A stretch of 64,000 nt of DNA from Verrucomicrobiota bacterium (GCA_023443455.1 JAEZUE010000039.1:1-64000), one strand, 5' to 3'. Positions 1 to 9,314 are shown, counted from the first letter of the stretch. Notes: generated by a model from the sequence alone, not told the origin. Numbers and translations are program-made.

Positions 1-47
1 GGGTCGGCCCCGATCGCAGACAGGCCACGCCGGAGTTCGATCCGGGA

Positions 48-1202
48 TCAATGCCCGCGCTGAAACCAACGGGCCGTTTCCGACGGCTCGATCGTCGGCA
101 CTCCTAGCGGCTCCGCCAAATCGGCGGCAAAATGCCGCAGGCGATGCCGGAGACCATTGTCGACGGCCGTATTGGGCCTGACGATCGGGATCGGGGCATT
201 GGCCGGAAATCCGCGCGGCAACAGATCGAACGTCTCGATCTCCTGGGCCGTTTTATCGACGGCCTTGCACATCGAATGCACGACAACGACCCGCAACGGC
301 CCATGCTCGGTGGAGTAATAGTAGGTCCGGTTCCCTTCCTCGGCATGATCGCGGTCCGCCGTGGTGACCGTCGCTGTGAATGGAGCGATGCTCTCCAGAC
401 TGTTCGTGGCCAACTGGGCCTGGATGATCTTCCGGACGAAGGAATGCGCTTCGATGATGAAACTTTCCAGTTCGCGCGTCGTCGCGGGCGCACGATGGAG
501 ACTCTGTTCGAACACCTGACGGGCGGTGGTCTGCGCAATGTCGAGAATGATGTCGATCCACACGCCGTGGCGCGGCAACACGACGGCATCCCAAACGCTC
601 AGGGGGTTGTGGAAGACCACGTCCCGCGCCTGATCGACCGGCAGGATCGCCGTCTTGAATTGTCGGAACGCCATCGTGATCGAATCCTGGAACTCGCCGC
701 GATTGAACGATGCCGCCAGCGCATCCGCCCCGGGCGCGTGCTGCATGGCCACCAGTTCGCCCAGCAAGGCATGCCGCTCGTTCATGCGGGTGAGCTGGGC
801 AATGTTGGCTCGCAACTCGATCTCATGCAGGAGCATCCGCTCCGCCACCCGCAGGCGCGCCGCCAATTCGATCGCATCCGGCGGTTTGACCAGGAAATCG
901 TCGGCTCCGGCATCGAGTGCCGCCGCGATCGCCGTCCGTTCCTTCTTAGCGGTGAGCACGATGATGTAGGGACGGAACGGCAATTGTTTGCCCGACTCCC
1001 GAATCTTGCGGGCAACATCCGGCCCGGTCAGCCCGGGCATCATCCAATCCAACACGATGATCTCGGGGTAAGGCTCCTGCAGCGCCGCGTGGAGCGCCTT
1101 CGATCCATCTTCCACCGCCGTCGGCTGGTGTCCAAGCCTCTTGAACACCGAGGTCAAGATCTGGCGGGCGGTCGAATCGTCATCGGCAAGCAGGACTCTC
1201 AT
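48..1202 (-). CDS. Response regulator with an unassigned C-terminal domain
   Basis: The N-terminal ~120 residues are a receiver domain: acidic cluster ADDD at 6-9, phospho-acceptor D52 in VLDWMMP, a conserved Thr in IVLTAKK and the Lys in LVKPPD. The remaining ~260 residues match no output domain that I recognise; there is no HTH, GGDEF, EAL or HD motif. A short helical linker follows the receiver, then a mixed alpha/beta region. The protein should therefore act by protein-protein contact or an unknown output rather than as a classical transcription factor. The ATG at 1202 starts directly at the first receiver strand. The gene stands alone; the next gene upstream, tex, is about 400 bp away. 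Confidence is high for the receiver and nil for the output function. Confidence 0.9.
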   Translation of the reverse strand: MRVLLADDDSTARQILTSVFKRLGHQPTAVEDGSKALHAALQEPYPEIIVLDWMMPGLTGPDVARKIRESGKQLPFRPYIIVLTAKKERTAIAAALDAGADDFLVKPPDAIELAARLRVAERMLLHEIELRANIAQLTRMNERHALLGELVAMQHAPGADALAASFNRGEFQDSITMAFRQFKTAILPVDQARDVVFHNPLSVWDAVVLPRHGVWIDIILDIAQTTARQVFEQSLHRAPATTRELESFIIEAHSFVRKIIQAQLATNSLESIAPFTATVTTADRDHAEEGNRTYYYSTEHGPLRVVVVHSMCKAVDKTAQEIETFDLLPRGFPANAPIPIVRPNTAVDNGLRHRLRHFAADLAEPLGVPTIEPSETARWFQRGH

Positions 1203-1603
1203 GAAAAATGGGGACTGGGGAGTTCGTGTTTCTGACGAAGCGCCCAGCCGCTGTCCAGCGCAGGGGCGGCCCGAACAGAGGGCGAGGCCGAATGGATGTG
1301 ATCACGGATCCGCAGAGCCCCGGGTCCGCGATGGACGCGTCGTTCTGAGCGTAGACGTGATGATGCAGTCGAGAGGACGAGCGTCGAGGGACGAGCGTCA
1401 AACCATCGGTGGCGAGCTTCCAGCACGAGAGCTTCGCTCGATCTCCTCTGTGATCGGCACCTCGACGCTCGGCACTCGTCACTCGACCGAGTGCTTGGCT
1501 GAGCCCACCGCGACGGCGAGCGCTCAACCGACGGGCGAAAACGGCGAGCCGGGCCTGCAGGGCGCCCTGAAGGAGCGCCCCACCTCGCGGTCCGGGGCCG
1601 GCC
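1203..1603. other. 401-bp intergenic region upstream of the response regulator, 3' of tex
   Basis: No plausible coding region is seen. It holds copy A of a dispersed repeat of about 130 bp (1358-1490). A GC-rich stretch close to the tex stop (about 1560-1590) can form a GGCGC...GCGCC stem, but no T tract follows on the minus strand, so I do not call it a terminator. The response regulator promoter must lie here, but I cannot place it. Confidence 0.6.
1358..1490 (-). repeat. Dispersed ~130-bp repeat, copy A
   Basis: The reverse complement of this stretch aligns along its whole length with 11725-11850. Most bases match, with small indels, and a block of about 25 bases is identical, including GTGCTGGAAGCTCGCCACCG. 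It starts with TCGGTCGAGTGACGAG and ends with GCATCATCAC in the repeat orientation. Internally it is built of short iterations of CTCGACGCTCG/CGAGCG type. It lies between tex and the response regulator gene and encodes no protein I can recognise. Confidence 0.85.
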
Positions 1604-3940
1604 CTACTTCCGCTTGTTCAGCGCGGCGCTGAACCAGTCGCCGCCGAGCGACTGCTGCGAGGCGGGCTTGCCGCCGAAGCTGCCGCCGCCGGGGCGCCCG
1701 CCGCCGGGGCCGCTGCGACCACCGGGACCGCCCTGCCCTGCGGGCGTTCGCGGGCCGATCTGCGGGTTGCTGCGCATCGACAGCGCGATGCGGTTGCGGG
1801 CCAGATCCACCTCGGTGACGGTCACCATCACCTTCTGCTGCGGCTTCACCACCGCCGCCGGATCCTGCACGAAGTTGTCGGAGAGCTGCGACACGTGCAC
1901 GAGGCCGTCCTGGTGCACGCCGATGTCCACGAACGCGCCGAACGCCGTCACATTGGTGACGATACCGGGCAGCTTCATGCCGGGACGCAGGTCCTCGGGC
2001 TTGTGCACGCCCTCGTCGAACTTGAAGACCTCGAACTGCTTGCGCGGGTCGCGGCCGGGCTTGGCGAGCTCGGCCAGGATGTCCTTGAGCGTGGGCAGGC
2101 CGAACTTCTCGGTGACGTAGCTCTCGAGCTTGATCTTGGCGCGCAACGAAGCGTCGCGCACGAGGTCGGCCACGGTCACGCCGAGGTCGGCGGCCATCTT
2201 CTCGACGATGGCATAGCTTTCCGGATGCACCGCGGAGGCGTCGAGCGGGTTCTCGGCGTCGCGGATCCGCAGGAAGCCGGCGGCCTGCTCGAAGGCCTTC
2301 GGGCCCAGGCGCGGCACCTCCATGAGCTCGGCGCGCGACTTGAACGCGCCCTTCTCGTTGCGGCGGGCGATGATCGCCGCGGCCGTGGCGCTGTTGAGGC
2401 CGGACACGTAGCTGAGCAGCTGCTTGGAGGCGGTGTTCACCTCCACGCCCACGCCGTTCACGCTCGAGATGACGACGTCGTCGAGCGAGCGCTTGAGCGC
2501 GGGCTGGTCGACGTCGTGCTGGTACTGGCCCACGCCGATCGACTTCGGGTCGAGCTTCACCAGCTCGGCGAGCGGATCCATGAGTCGCCGGCCGATGGAG
2601 ACGGCGCCGCGCACGGTGATGTCGTGGTCGGGGAACTCCTCGCGGGCGACCTCGCTGGCGGAGTAGATCGACGCGCCGGACTCGTTGACCATGACGACCG
2701 CGATCGCGGGCGAGAGGCCGCAGGCGCGCACGAAGGCCTCGGTCTCGCGGCCGGCGGTGCCGTTGCCGATGGCGATGGCCTCGATCTGGAAGAGCTTCAC
2801 GAAGCCGAGCAGCTTCTCCTTCGCCTCGGTCGGATGGCGGTCGGGATAGACGACGTCGTTGTGCAGCAGCTTGCCCTGCCGGTCGAGCATCACGACCTTG
2901 CAGCCGGTGCGGAACCCCGGGTCGATCGCGAGCACGGCCTTCTGGCCCAGCGGCGAGGAGAGCAGCAGCTCGCGGAGGTTGTCGGCGAAGACCTTGATGC
3001 CCGCCTCGTCGGCCTTCTTCTTCGACTCGAGGCGCATCTCGCCCTCCATGGCGGGCGAGAGCAGGCGCTTGTAGCAGTCGGCGATGGCCAGGCGCACCTG
3101 CGCGGAGCAGCTGCCCGTGCCGCGCACGAAGAGGCGCTCGAGCTCGGCCACGGCGAGCAGCTCGTCGGGCAACTGGATACGCATGATGAGGAAGCCCTCC
3201 TTCTCGCCGCGGCGCATGGCGAGCACGCGGTGCGACGGCGCCTTGGCGAGCGGTTCGCTCCACTCGAAGTAGTCCTTGAACTTCGCGCCCTCGGTCTCCT
3301 TGCCGATGATGATCTTCGACGACACGACCGCCTGCTCGCGGTAGAGGGTGCGGAGCTTCTCGCGCGAGGCGGCGTCGTCGCTCACGCGCTCGGCGAGGAT
3401 GTCGCGGGCGCCGGCCAACGCCTCGTCGGCGGACTCGATCTTGGAAACCTGGTTCTTGCCGTCGTCGGCGGTGTATTCGCGTCCCACGTATTCCTGGGCG
3501 GCGGCGGTGGCGTCGGCGGCGTTGTCCTGCGCCCAGACGAGCTCGGCGAGCGGCTCGAGGCCCTTTTCCTTGGCGATGGTGGCGCGGGTGCGCTTCTTCG
3601 GGCGGTACGGCAGGTAGAGATCCTCGAGCTTGGTGAGCGTCTCGGCGGCGGCCAGGGCGTTGTCGAGCTCGGGCGTGAGCAGGTTGCGCTCCTTCAGCGA
3701 GGAGACGATGGCGGCCCGGCGGTCGTCGACGGCCTTCATCTGCTCCATGCGGTCGCGCACGGCGGTGACCTGGACCTCGTCCATGGTGCCGGTGGCCTCC
3801 TTGCGGTAGCGCGCGATGAACGGCACCGTGGCGCCCTCGGCGAAGAGCTGCGCCGTGGCGGCGACCTGGAAGACTTTGAGGTTCAGCTCCTGCGCAATGC
3901 GGAGCACGTGGTCGGGGTTGGGCTGAGTCGCGTTCGACAT
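1604..3940 (-). CDS. tex: Tex family S1 RNA-binding transcription accessory protein
   Basis: A 779-residue Tex/YhgF protein, a nucleic-acid-binding cytoplasmic factor linked to transcription and RNA processing. In order I see the N-terminal helical Tex domain, a YqgF/RNase H-like domain beginning near AIDPGFRTGCK (about residue 330), helix-hairpin-helix segments (VNTASKQLLSYVSGL, about 500), and an S1 domain near the C terminus (GIVTNVTAFGAFVDIGVHQD). A Gly/Pro-rich tail of about 40 residues after the S1 domain is longer than in the E. coli protein and may add RNA affinity. The start is ATG at 3940 (MSNATQPN); an upstream in-frame extension reads as non-coding. Divergent from the NTF2-like gene at 4140. 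Confidence 0.95.
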   Translation of the reverse strand: MSNATQPNPDHVLRIAQELNLKVFQVAATAQLFAEGATVPFIARYRKEATGTMDEVQVTAVRDRMEQMKAVDDRRAAIVSSLKERNLLTPELDNALAAAETLTKLEDLYLPYRPKKRTRATIAKEKGLEPLAELVWAQDNAADATAAAQEYVGREYTADDGKNQVSKIESADEALAGARDILAERVSDDAASREKLRTLYREQAVVSSKIIIGKETEGAKFKDYFEWSEPLAKAPSHRVLAMRRGEKEGFLIMRIQLPDELLAVAELERLFVRGTGSCSAQVRLAIADCYKRLLSPAMEGEMRLESKKKADEAGIKVFADNLRELLLSSPLGQKAVLAIDPGFRTGCKVVMLDRQGKLLHNDVVYPDRHPTEAKEKLLGFVKLFQIEAIAIGNGTAGRETEAFVRACGLSPAIAVVMVNESGASIYSASEVAREEFPDHDITVRGAVSIGRRLMDPLAELVKLDPKSIGVGQYQHDVDQPALKRSLDDVVISSVNGVGVEVNTASKQLLSYVSGLNSATAAAIIARRNEKGAFKSRAELMEVPRLGPKAFEQAAGFLRIRDAENPLDASAVHPESYAIVEKMAADLGVTVADLVRDASLRAKIKLESYVTEKFGLPTLKDILAELAKPGRDPRKQFEVFKFDEGVHKPEDLRPGMKLPGIVTNVTAFGAFVDIGVHQDGLVHVSQLSDNFVQDPAAVVKPQQKVMVTVTEVDLARNRIALSMRSNPQIGPRTPAGQGGPGGRSGPGGGRPGGGSFGGKPASQQSLGGDWFSAALNKRK

Positions 3941-4139
3941 GCGTTGGAAAGCGGCGAGGACAACGCCGCGCGCCCCACGTGCAAGGGCGAAGTGCGCGGG
4001 AAAAAACCGAACGAAGGATTGACGAAACGAGCGGTTTTCGCTGCCCGGAAACGCCCGGCGGCACGGTCGTCGCAGGAATGAGCTGGCAACCCGCCAACTC
4101 CTTTCTTTCCTCCCATCCAATCCTCGCAAACATCGAGCC

Positions 4140-4592
4140 ATGACCGCCACCCCCGATACCCCGGAAACCTCCGCCACGACCGAGACCACGGTTCCCTCCG
4201 TCGAGAATCTGCGCGCCGCGGAAAACGCGTTGACCGAAGCCGAGCGTTCCGCCGATGCGGCCGCGCTCCAGTCCCTGCTCGCCGAAGACTTCGGCGGACA
4301 CAATCTCTACGGTCGCCGCAACGACCGCACGGCGTTCGTCGACTCGTTCACGTCCGCCGACGTGCGTTTCGAAAGCCTCGAGACGCACACCGTCGACTAC
4401 CGCGTCGACGGCACGACCGGACTCGTGCGGGGCATCTCCGAATGGCGGCTCAATGCCGGCAACCGCGTGATCGAGGGCACCAGCCGTTTCCTCGATGTCT
4501 GGATGTGGCGCCGCGACCGCTGGCAACTCGTCGCCGCCGCGATCACCCCGCGCACGAGCACGAGCATCGTCCCGCCCGCCCCGCTGCCTTGA
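4140..4592 (+). CDS. NTF2-like / DUF4440-type protein
   Basis: A 150-residue cytoplasmic protein with the SnoaL/NTF2-like cone fold expected from the pattern 'LRAAENALTEAERSADA', then LLAEDFGGHNLYG and a C-terminal strand pair ending in RDRWQLVAAAITPR. The first ~20 residues are Thr/Pro-rich and probably disordered. Such proteins are often small-molecule-binding or of unknown function; no catalytic residues can be assigned. The stop is 2 bp before the start of the lyase gene, so the two are probably translated from one message. Confidence 0.75.
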   Translation: MTATPDTPETSATTETTVPSVENLRAAENALTEAERSADAAALQSLLAEDFGGHNLYGRRNDRTAFVDSFTSADVRFESLETHTVDYRVDGTTGLVRGISEWRLNAGNRVIEGTSRFLDVWMWRRDRWQLVAAAITPRTSTSIVPPAPLP

Positions 4593-4594
4593 CG

Positions 4595-6466
4595 ATGCTC
4601 CCCCGTCTCGGCCTGGCGATCGCCCTTGCGCTCGCCGGCCTCGCGGGTCGCGCCGCCACCGACCCCATCCTCGACGGACTGCGCCCCGGTCACCCCCGGC
4701 TGCTGGTCCAGGGCGAGGCGGAGTGGTCACAAATTTCCCAGCACGCGGGCACGGACCCGCAGCTCGCGGCCTTCCTCGCGGCCAACCGCGACCGGGCCCG
4801 CACCTTGCTCGATGTCGCCCCGGCGGAACGCGTGCTCACGGGCCGGCGCCTGCTCCACGTCTCGCGCGAGGTGCTCGGGCGGTTGCTCGTGCTCGGCCTC
4901 GCGTACCATACGACCGGTGACACAGCGTTCGCCGCCCGGGCCGAACGCGAGCTCCTCGCCGCCGCCGCGTTCACCGACTGGAACCCGTCCCACTTTCTCG
5001 ACGTCGGCGAGATGACCGCCGCCCTCGCCCTCGGTTACGACTGGTTCCACAACGAACTGCCCCCGGCCGCCCGGGTCTCGATCCGGCAAGCCCTCGTCGA
5101 GAAAGGACTCCGCCCGGGGATGGACCCCGCCGCCCGGCACAACGGCTGGTGGACCTCCCCGAACAACTGGAACCAGGTCTGCTGGGCCGGGCTCGCGCTC
5201 GGCGCGATCGCCCTCGCCGACGAAGAACCGGCGCTCGCCGCCGAGGTTCTGACGCGGGTGAAGGAGCACAACCCGCGGGGGCTCGAGCCCTACGCGCCCG
5301 TCGGCGTCTATCCCGAGGGGCCGAACTACTGGAGCTACGGCACCACCTACCAGGTCCTGCTGCTCGCCGCCCTCGAATCCGCCCTCGGCACACGCTGGGG
5401 GCTCGACGAAGCGCCGGGTTTCCTCGCCAGTGCGGGCGCGCAGCTCCAGGTCACCGCCCCGTCCGGCCGGCTCTTCAACTTCGGCGACGGTCGCGAAGCC
5501 GGCGCCCTGCAACCCGCGTTGTTCTGGTTCGCCCGTCGCCTCGCCGATCCGGGGCTGCGGCTCGGGCAGGAACCCTTCCTCGATCCCGCCACGCCCGCCG
5601 AGGGCGCCGCCCGGGCTGCCTTCGTCGAGACGGACCGGTTCCGCCCGTTGGCCGCCCTGTGGTGGCCCGCCAAGCACACGGCCGGCACCGGCCCCCGCCT
5701 GCCGTTGCACTGGTTCGGCGACGGACCCAATCCGGTCGTGGTCTTCCGCGGCAGCTGGAGCGATCCGCAGGCGTTCTACCTCGCCGCGAAGGGTGGCCGC
5801 GCCGACCTCTCGCACGCGCACATGGACGCCGGCTCCTTCGTGTTCGAGGCCGGCGGCGTGCGCTGGGCGATCGACCTCGGCCTGCAGGAGTACGAATCGC
5901 TCGAGTCGAAGGGCATCAACCTGTGGAACCGCGCGCAGGACTCGCCGCGCTGGCGGGTCTTCCGGTTGAACAACCTGGCCCACAACACGCTCACCATCGA
6001 CGGCCGCTCGCATCCGGTATCCGGCGACGCCCGCGTCGTCGGCTTCTCGGCGGAGGGCCCGGTCCCGTACGCCACGATCGATCTCGCCCCGGTCTTCGCC
6101 GGCCAGGCCACCCGCGCGCTCCGCCGTTTCGAGGTGCACGAGGGCGGGCGCATCGTGGTCCGCGACTCGTTGCGGGGCCTCGCCACCGGCACTCCGGTAC
6201 GCTGGGCGATGGCCACCCGGGCCGCGATCGAGCTCGCCGGGGCGACGGCGCGGCTCACGCAGGACGGGAAGACCTTGCAGGCGGTGCTGGCCCCTGCGTG
6301 CGGCGCACGCTTCTCGACCCGTTCGGCGGAGCCCCCGGCCGACTACGACGCACCGAATCCCGGGGTCGCGTTTCTGCTCGTGGAGACCGGGGCGCCGGCG
6401 TCGGGAGAGCTCGAGATCGAAGTCGCACTCGAGCTCGTCGGCGACGCCGCCCCGCTCAACCGGTGA
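4595..6466 (+). CDS. Secreted heparinase II/III family polysaccharide lyase
   Basis: A 623-residue exported protein. A Sec signal peptide is visible (LGLAIALALAGLAGRAA, cleavage near residue 22). It is followed by an alpha/alpha toroid with HNGWWTSPNNWNQVCWAG (about 180-200) and YPEGPNYWSYGTTY (about 235), then the heparinase II/III beta-sandwich with SHAHMDAGSFVFEAGGVRWA (about 405-425) and LNNLAHNTLTIDG (about 465). These Tyr/His/Asn blocks are typical of heparinase II and alginate/oligouronide lyases. The enzyme probably degrades an acidic polysaccharide in the periplasm or outside the cell. The exact substrate cannot be read from sequence. The ATG at 4595 was chosen because it begins the signal peptide. 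Confidence 0.88.
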   Translation: MLPRLGLAIALALAGLAGRAATDPILDGLRPGHPRLLVQGEAEWSQISQHAGTDPQLAAFLAANRDRARTLLDVAPAERVLTGRRLLHVSREVLGRLLVLGLAYHTTGDTAFAARAERELLAAAAFTDWNPSHFLDVGEMTAALALGYDWFHNELPPAARVSIRQALVEKGLRPGMDPAARHNGWWTSPNNWNQVCWAGLALGAIALADEEPALAAEVLTRVKEHNPRGLEPYAPVGVYPEGPNYWSYGTTYQVLLLAALESALGTRWGLDEAPGFLASAGAQLQVTAPSGRLFNFGDGREAGALQPALFWFARRLADPGLRLGQEPFLDPATPAEGAARAAFVETDRFRPLAALWWPAKHTAGTGPRLPLHWFGDGPNPVVVFRGSWSDPQAFYLAAKGGRADLSHAHMDAGSFVFEAGGVRWAIDLGLQEYESLESKGINLWNRAQDSPRWRVFRLNNLAHNTLTIDGRSHPVSGDARVVGFSAEGPVPYATIDLAPVFAGQATRALRRFEVHEGGRIVVRDSLRGLATGTPVRWAMATRAAIELAGATARLTQDGKTLQAVLAPACGARFSTRSAEPPADYDAPNPGVAFLLVETGAPASGELEIEVALELVGDAAPLNR

Positions 6467-6582
6467 ACGCGTTCGCGGGACCTTCGGCCAGCCGCCGGGC
6501 GTCCGATTCCGGTGAAGCCCGCCACATCGTCTCGCCACCTCGCCCACTCGGCGCCTGAAATACGCGAACCCAAACCCGAACC

Positions 6583-7149
6583 ATGGACCGCGCGCTCGAT
6601 TTCCTCGCCCAGCTCTACACGGAAACCCCGTGGATCTACCTCTCTTGGCCGGCCGCCGTGATGCTGCTCGGCACCCTGTTGCCCGTGGTGTGGAAACCGG
6701 CCACGCAGCACCTCGGCCTCACGCCGCGCTCGGGCCCGGGTGCGGTCGGCATCGCCACCGCGCCGTTTCTGCACGCGAACCTGGCGCACGTGATGGCCAA
6801 CCTGCCGCCCTTCGTCGGGCTCGGCTCGCTGGTGCTGCACCGCGATCCCGCGCGTTTCCCGGAAATCGCCGGCACGATCCTGCTGGCCACCGGTTTCGCA
6901 GTGTGGGTGGCCGCGCGCAAAGTCGTGCACGTCGGCATGAGCGGCGTGGTCTTCGGTTTCCTCGGCTACCTGATCGCCGCGGCCTGGTTCACGCGCGACA
7001 CGCCCGACCTGATCGTGGCCGGCGGGGTGCTGCTCTACTACGGCGGCATGCTCGCCGGCGTGGCCCCGGTGCGCGGCAGCGTGTCCTGGGAATCTCATCT
7101 CTTCGGCCTGCTCGTCGGCATCGGCCGCGCGTGGCTGGATCTCGGGTGA
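6583..7149 (+). CDS. Rhomboid family intramembrane serine protease
   Basis: A 188-residue polytopic membrane protein. It carries the rhomboid catalytic pair: Ser120 in HVGMSGVVFGFLGY and His172 in SWESHLFGLLVG, plus the conserved HANLAHVMANL segment (64-74) in TM2. About six hydrophobic segments are seen, the basic rhomboid core without extra domains. It should cleave transmembrane substrates inside the inner membrane. It follows the lyase gene by 116 bp on the same strand. Confidence 0.9.
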   Translation: MDRALDFLAQLYTETPWIYLSWPAAVMLLGTLLPVVWKPATQHLGLTPRSGPGAVGIATAPFLHANLAHVMANLPPFVGLGSLVLHRDPARFPEIAGTILLATGFAVWVAARKVVHVGMSGVVFGFLGYLIAAAWFTRDTPDLIVAGGVLLYYGGMLAGVAPVRGSVSWESHLFGLLVGIGRAWLDLG

Positions 7150-7319
7150 GCCAAGAGGGCAGACCGCCCGCGGCTCGCGGAGTAGCGTGTCGTAGCGGAA
7201 CGCGCCAGCGTTTCGACTCCGAGCCTCGCCGACCGGCCGCACACGATCGACGGCCTAGGCGGCCGCCGCCACACTGCAGAATACCCGCGCCCTATCGCGT
7301 GGGGCATCCCCGAACACGA

Positions 7320-7343
7320 AGGGGCCGGTCGGAAGCCGGCCCG
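7320..7343 (-). terminator. Rho-independent terminator of the ior/paaK/ACT operon
   Basis: On the minus strand, just after the ACT gene stop, GGGCCGGC - TTCC - GACCGGCCC forms a strong stem followed by CTTCGTGTT. It separates the minus operon from the rhomboid gene on the other strand. Confidence 0.7.
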
Positions 7344-7350
7344 ACTCGGC

Positions 7351-7782
7351 TCAGGCCTTGAACAGATCGACGGGGCGATAGACCGGCACGCCGACGGCCT
7401 GCAGCGCCGCGAGCGCCTTGTCGGTGTCGTCGAAGCGGAAGACCATCACGGCATCGTTGCCGGGACGCTCGGCGAAGGCGTACATGTACTCCACGGATAC
7501 GCCGGCGGCTTCGAGCTGGGTGAGGATGCCGGCGAGGCCGCCGGGGCGATCGGGCACCTGCAACGCGACGACCTCGGTGGTGGTGACCGCATAGCCGGCA
7601 CCGGCCACGGTCGCCTTCGCCTTGTCGGGATCGGCGGTGAGCAGGCGCAACAGGCCGAACTCGCCGTTGTCGGAGAGCATGAGCGTGCTGAGGTTCACGC
7701 CCGCATCGGCCAACGTGCGACAGAGCGCCGAAAGCCGGCCGGGCTGGTTTTCGAGGAAAACGGAGAGCTGGGTGAGTTTCAT
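7351..7782 (-). CDS. Tandem ACT-domain protein
   Basis: A 143-residue protein made of two ACT domains: the first begins LTQLSVFLENQPGRLSALCR, the second VALQVPDRPGGLAGILTQLE (about residue 70). ACT domains bind amino acids, and stand-alone double-ACT proteins of this kind often sit beside indolepyruvate oxidoreductase and phenylacetate-CoA ligase genes, as here. A role as an aromatic or branched-chain amino-acid sensor is inferred. It is the last gene of the minus operon, before a terminator. Start ATG at 7782. Confidence 0.88.
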   Translation of the reverse strand: MKLTQLSVFLENQPGRLSALCRTLADAGVNLSTLMLSDNGEFGLLRLLTADPDKAKATVAGAGYAVTTTEVVALQVPDRPGGLAGILTQLEAAGVSVEYMYAFAERPGNDAVMVFRFDDTDKALAALQAVGVPVYRPVDLFKA

Positions 7783-7798
7783 TTTTCGGCAGGGGTAG

Positions 7799-7835
7799 TT
7801 GGAAGTTGGTAGTTCGAATTTGGAAGTTGGTAGTT
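7799..7835. repeat. Direct repeat TTGGAAGTTGGTAGTT, two copies
   Basis: The 16-base unit TTGGAAGTTGGTAGTT occurs at 7799-7814 and 7820-7835, a 21-base period, between the paaK stop and the ACT gene start. Its composition (AT-richer, G/T against C/A strand bias) differs sharply from the GC-rich surroundings. Confidence 0.8.
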
Positions 7836-7913
7836 TGTCGTTGGGGCCCCGGCGGATCGGGGCTGGCGGGGAGGACCGGCGGGCCCCCAACTGCAACACT
7901 CCAAGTCCGTCCG

Positions 7914-9254
7914 CTATCCTTCGTTGCGCTTGTCGAAGAGGCGCTTGGCCTTGCCTTCGCTGCGGGGAATCGAGCCGGGTTGCACCAGCGTGACCTCGGC
8001 GGTGAGGCCGGTGATCTGGGCGATGCTGTGGCCGAAACGCTTCTGCAGCTCGTCCATCGCGCCGACCTTGTCGCTGAGCATCTCGCCGCTGACCTCGACC
8101 TTCACCTCCATGCGGTCGAGCCCGCCCTTGCGGGTGAGCACGATCTGGTAGTGCGGGAGCGCCGCCTCGGTCTTCATCAGCGCGGTCTCGATCTGCGAGG
8201 GGAAGACGTTCACGCCGCGGATGATGAACATGTCGTCGCTGCGCCGGCTGATCCGGCGGATGCGCCGGACGGTGCGGCCACAGGCGCACGGGCGGGTGTC
8301 GATCGCGGTGATGTCGCGCGTGCGGTAGCGGATGGCGGGCATCGCCTGCTTGCTGAGCGTGGTGAACACCAGCTCGCCCTCGGTGCCGTCGGGCACGGGC
8401 TCGAGCGTGACCGGATCGACGATCTCGACGAGGAAATGGTCCTCGAAGATGTGCAACCCGTCCTGGCACTCGCACTCGGTGCCGACGCCGGGGCCGATGA
8501 TTTCGGAGAGACCGTAGATGTCGAAGGCCTTGATGCCGGAGGCGCTCTCGATGTAGTGGCGCATCTGATCCGTCCAGGGCTCGGCGCCGAAGACGCCGCG
8601 CTTCACCTTCAGGTCGCGGCGGAAGTCGATGCCCATCTTCTGCGCCACTTCGATGAGATGGATGAAGTAGCTCGGGGTGCAGCACACGCCGGTGACGCCG
8701 AAATCCTTCATCACCATGATCTGCCGCTCGCTGTTGCCACCGGAGATCGGGATGACCGTGGCGCCGATGCCCTCGAGCCCGCCGTGCAGGCCGAGGCCGC
8801 CGGTGAACAGGCCGTAGCCGTACATGTTCTGCACGATGTCGCCGCGCGAGAACCCGGCGGCGTAGAGCGTGCGCATGATCACCTGTTTCCACACCTCCAT
8901 GTCCTGCGCGGTGTAGCCGACGACGATCGGCTTGCCGGTGGTGCCGCTGGAGGCGTGCAGGCGCACGACCTCGCTCATCGGCACGGCGAAAAGGCCGTAC
9001 GGATACGTGTCGCGCAGGTCGCCCTTCACCGAGAAGGGCAGATGGCGGACGTCGGCGAGCTGCCGGATGTCGGCGGGCTTCACGCCCTTGGCGTCCATCC
9101 GTTCGCGGAAGAGCGGCACGTTGGCGTAGGCCAGGGCGGTCACGGCCTTGAGGCGCTGGAGCTGCACTTCGCGCAGCCGCGTCTCGGGCATGTAGTCGAG
9201 GGCACTCTCGGGGAAGAAGGTGCCCTCCAGATCGTTCCAGAGGTTTCGAATCAT
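7914..9254 (-). CDS. paaK: Phenylacetate-CoA ligase family protein
   Basis: A 446-residue adenylate-forming enzyme that converts an aryl-acid (phenylacetate, indoleacetate) plus CoA and ATP to the aryl-CoA, or runs in reverse for ATP synthesis. Motifs: ATP-binding P-loop SSGTTGKPIVVGYT (about 97-110), FGAEPWTD (about 225), YGLSEIIGPG (about 250), the hinge region RTRDITAI and C-terminal SDDMFIIRGVNVFPSQIE. A Zn/Cys patch ECECQDG is present, as in many PaaK homologues. The start at MIRNLWND (9254) was chosen over an upstream extension. It lies downstream of iorAB, which make aryl-acetyl-CoA from aryl-pyruvates, so the two activities probably work in series. Confidence 0.92.
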   Translation of the reverse strand: MIRNLWNDLEGTFFPESALDYMPETRLREVQLQRLKAVTALAYANVPLFRERMDAKGVKPADIRQLADVRHLPFSVKGDLRDTYPYGLFAVPMSEVVRLHASSGTTGKPIVVGYTAQDMEVWKQVIMRTLYAAGFSRGDIVQNMYGYGLFTGGLGLHGGLEGIGATVIPISGGNSERQIMVMKDFGVTGVCCTPSYFIHLIEVAQKMGIDFRRDLKVKRGVFGAEPWTDQMRHYIESASGIKAFDIYGLSEIIGPGVGTECECQDGLHIFEDHFLVEIVDPVTLEPVPDGTEGELVFTTLSKQAMPAIRYRTRDITAIDTRPCACGRTVRRIRRISRRSDDMFIIRGVNVFPSQIETALMKTEAALPHYQIVLTRKGGLDRMEVKVEVSGEMLSDKVGAMDELQKRFGHSIAQITGLTAEVTLVQPGSIPRSEGKAKRLFDKRNEG

Positions 9255-9314
9255 GGGGATTGGGGCGGTAAGAAAGGAAGGAGGTACGATGTTGGGGTAT
9301 CGGGAAGGCAAGGA

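Noticed and set aside
1895..4081. A 728-codon open frame on the plus strand
   Set aside because: It is antisense to tex in GC-rich DNA, and the translation is low-complexity His/Leu/Gly/Asp text without any domain.
4442..4594. Earlier start for the heparinase-like gene
   Set aside because: It would overlap the NTF2-like gene and put Arg/His-rich text before a good signal peptide.
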